Source of the DNA: Apostichopus japonicus
Lineage: Eukaryota > Echinodermata > Holothuroidea > Aspidochirotida > Stichopodidae
Assembly: GCF_037975245.1 (NCBI RefSeq)
Contig: NC_092577.1
Span: 8,467,013-8,531,012 of the forward strand
Direction of reading: 5' to 3'
DNA length: 64,000 bases
Shown here: piece after piece, positions 62,634-64,000 of the stretch
Position numbering within the stretch: position 1 is the stretch's first letter
How the letters are laid out: every line of letters begins with the position of its first letter
Translations under genes and position numbers: made by a program
Notes under the pieces: model-generated
Seen by the model: only the letters and a program-made list of their open reading frames with translations
What the model was told of the DNA's origin: nothing
Databases searched by the model: none

Positions 62634-64000
62634 ATTAAATCTAGATGCAATCTCCAAGAGCTGGATGGTGGATCTCTGAAGAAGCTTGCTGTATCGTTTC
62701 CTGATCTCAACAGTCTTTGAACACAGATCCCTGACGGTGTCCTTGATTCCATCTACCTCACCAGTTTGTTCCAGGATGCAGAGGATGGCAAACTTATCAC
62801 CGTCTTCCCTGCTCTTCAAGTATTCTATTATTCTCTTCCCAACTGCTGAGCTAATCCCACAGGTGAATCTATAGAGGTACTGAAGATTAAATGGATCCAC
62901 TTTATCAAGAACATTCTTCAGCTCAGATGCACCTCTTGCAGCAGCTACAACTTCTGCCAGTCTAAAAGACGCAAACCATTCACAGAATAGTTGATGGTAG
63001 AACCGTAAGTCAGTCCTTGTCTGTATGTCTGTAGCAGAAGTCTGTTCGTTTGTCACAGCAGACACTTCTTCCTCTACCAAGATACCAACTGCAATATAAT
63101 GTTGACAAAACCCTTGACCTAGTCGTGCACAGAGTCCATCTTTACGCCATGATAACTGTTGGTTTTCACCGCAGAGACCTTCAAATGCTACTTTACTAAG
63201 TTCCTTGTATTTGACAGCATACTCAATATTATACGCCTTTGCACTTTTATCCATTGATTTGTTACTAAGATGACTATGGAAGCATTGGATCATGTAACTA
63301 AAGAACTCAGTGACTGACTTGAATTTCTGAAAATGTGTCTTTTCGTGGGTCATGTGAGAAAACATTACAAAGATGAGAGGAACTTGACATAAGTCATCCA
63401 GGATCGGGTTTGCTTGTAAAGCGCGCTTAATTTTAGCAACGCTTTCGTCATCTTCCCCGGTAACAGCCTTGCGAATGTACTGGTCACGTGCTTTTGCGTC
63501 AAAACCAACTAACCGCACTCGCTTTGTGTTTGCTTTGTCATAGTCCTTCGGAAGATATCTGGTTGTCAGGGTAACATCAATATTCCCAAGCAGATTGCTG
63601 GTAATGATACGTCCTACGTCACTTCCGGTAGCTCCATCCCTATCAGGAAACTCATCATACCCGTCCAGGAGTACCTTAATAGAAGAACAGCTTTCAATGA
63701 TATCTTTAATATCAGAAGATTTGATTCGAGGATCGCTAGGTGCTAAGAACAGCTTAATTGCGTGATAGATAGATATCTTGCTGTTCAGCTGCCTCAACCG
63801 GAGCAGAATTAGAATCTCTACGTCTTTAAAAGGTGAATCCTTGACGCCATTGCACCAATCATAGGCGAGCTGTAGGGTTACTGTTGACTTACCATACCCG
63901 GCTTCTGCTTCTATGATGCGCCGTTTGGCTTTCATTCGAGGGTCTGTGAAGATATCTTTGTACGAGTCCACACGTACCCATGGTCCTTCTTTCTCCTTCG
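62634..64000 (-). CDS. NLR-type NACHT NTPase, internal exon, 5' end beyond the window
   Basis: An open frame runs from the right edge to a splice donor. Numbering from the GTG codon at 63971-63969 (internal, since the frame stays open to 64000), a P-loop AEAGYGKST lies at residues 22-30, a Walker B IKVLLDGYDE at 98-107, a sensor-1-like TTR at 136-138, a conserved P198 in LDDLCQVPLIF, and a winged-helix-end motif FYHQLFCEWFA at 324-334. DGxDE is the NACHT form of Walker B. The P-loop has Ala where the first Gly is usual. The exon ends after Asn446 at a strong donor, gtaagtatgt (62633-62624), phase 0; the ORF reads on to 62562 only into the intron. N-terminal effector domain and leucine-rich repeats are not in view, and no LRR exon was found to the left. 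Family knowledge: NLRs are cytosolic sensors that oligomerise through NACHT. Coding versus recent pseudogene cannot be decided, but no internal stop is seen over about 455 codons. Confidence 0.9.

Noticed and set aside
63969-63971. GTG as the start of the NACHT protein
   Set aside because: The same frame continues open to the window edge, so this codon is an internal valine.

Overview
This is a 64-kb piece of animal nuclear genome: AT-rich, intron-style gene structure, no bacterial gene density, and very rich in repeats. The only clear gene is a large NACHT-NTPase (NLR-type) exon that runs off the right edge on the minus strand. NLR expansions of this kind, together with the repeat content, suggest a marine invertebrate deuterostome, most likely an echinoderm. 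That placement is an inference from gene family and style, not from a species-specific marker. No rRNA, tRNA, CRISPR or complete protein-coding gene was recognised.

Left third (1-31 kb): long AT-rich non-coding DNA with a 27-bp minisatellite (1.69-2.02 kb), a decayed LINE tail (2.7-2.9 kb), a 51-bp minisatellite (3.25-3.7 kb), a nested pair of hAT-type elements (10.6-11.7 kb), an old diverged duplication (13.0-13.4 and 14.8-15.5 kb), a TACG-rich palindromic cluster (15.6-15.8 kb), a 12-bp GC-rich minisatellite followed by three copies of a 226-bp repeat (19.2-20.4 kb), a 233-bp tandem duplication (26.25-26.7 kb), and a dense pile of hAT-like non-autonomous elements (26.9-31.1 kb) that includes an 80-unit TA microsatellite.

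Middle (31-52 kb): one exon-like minus-strand ORF (31.7-31.9 kb), then a pair of about 2.7-3.1-kb segmental duplicates (37.0-39.7 and 47.1-50.2 kb) carrying exon-like pieces with splice-type borders. Between the duplicates lies 7.4 kb of nested transposons (39.7-45.0 kb), studded with a GTGACTTACGTGAC motif that once forms a 30-bp perfect palindrome, then a foldback hairpin (45.2-45.5 kb) and a related CACGTG-motif region.

Right third (52-64 kb): a 2.25-kb array of a 30-bp repeat with higher-order structure, four copies of a 143-bp repeat, two weak exon candidates, another nested hAT pair (59.0-60.1 kb), a 28-bp tandem array with a hAT element at its edge (61.0-61.75 kb), and the NLR exon.

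The best-supported result is transposon archaeology. Seven hAT-type insertions have terminal inverted repeats and perfectly matching 8-bp target-site duplications, several nested inside one another. Elements with different termini share an internal core block. Gene function in the window is limited to the partial NLR, a presumed cytosolic pattern-recognition or signalling NTPase.
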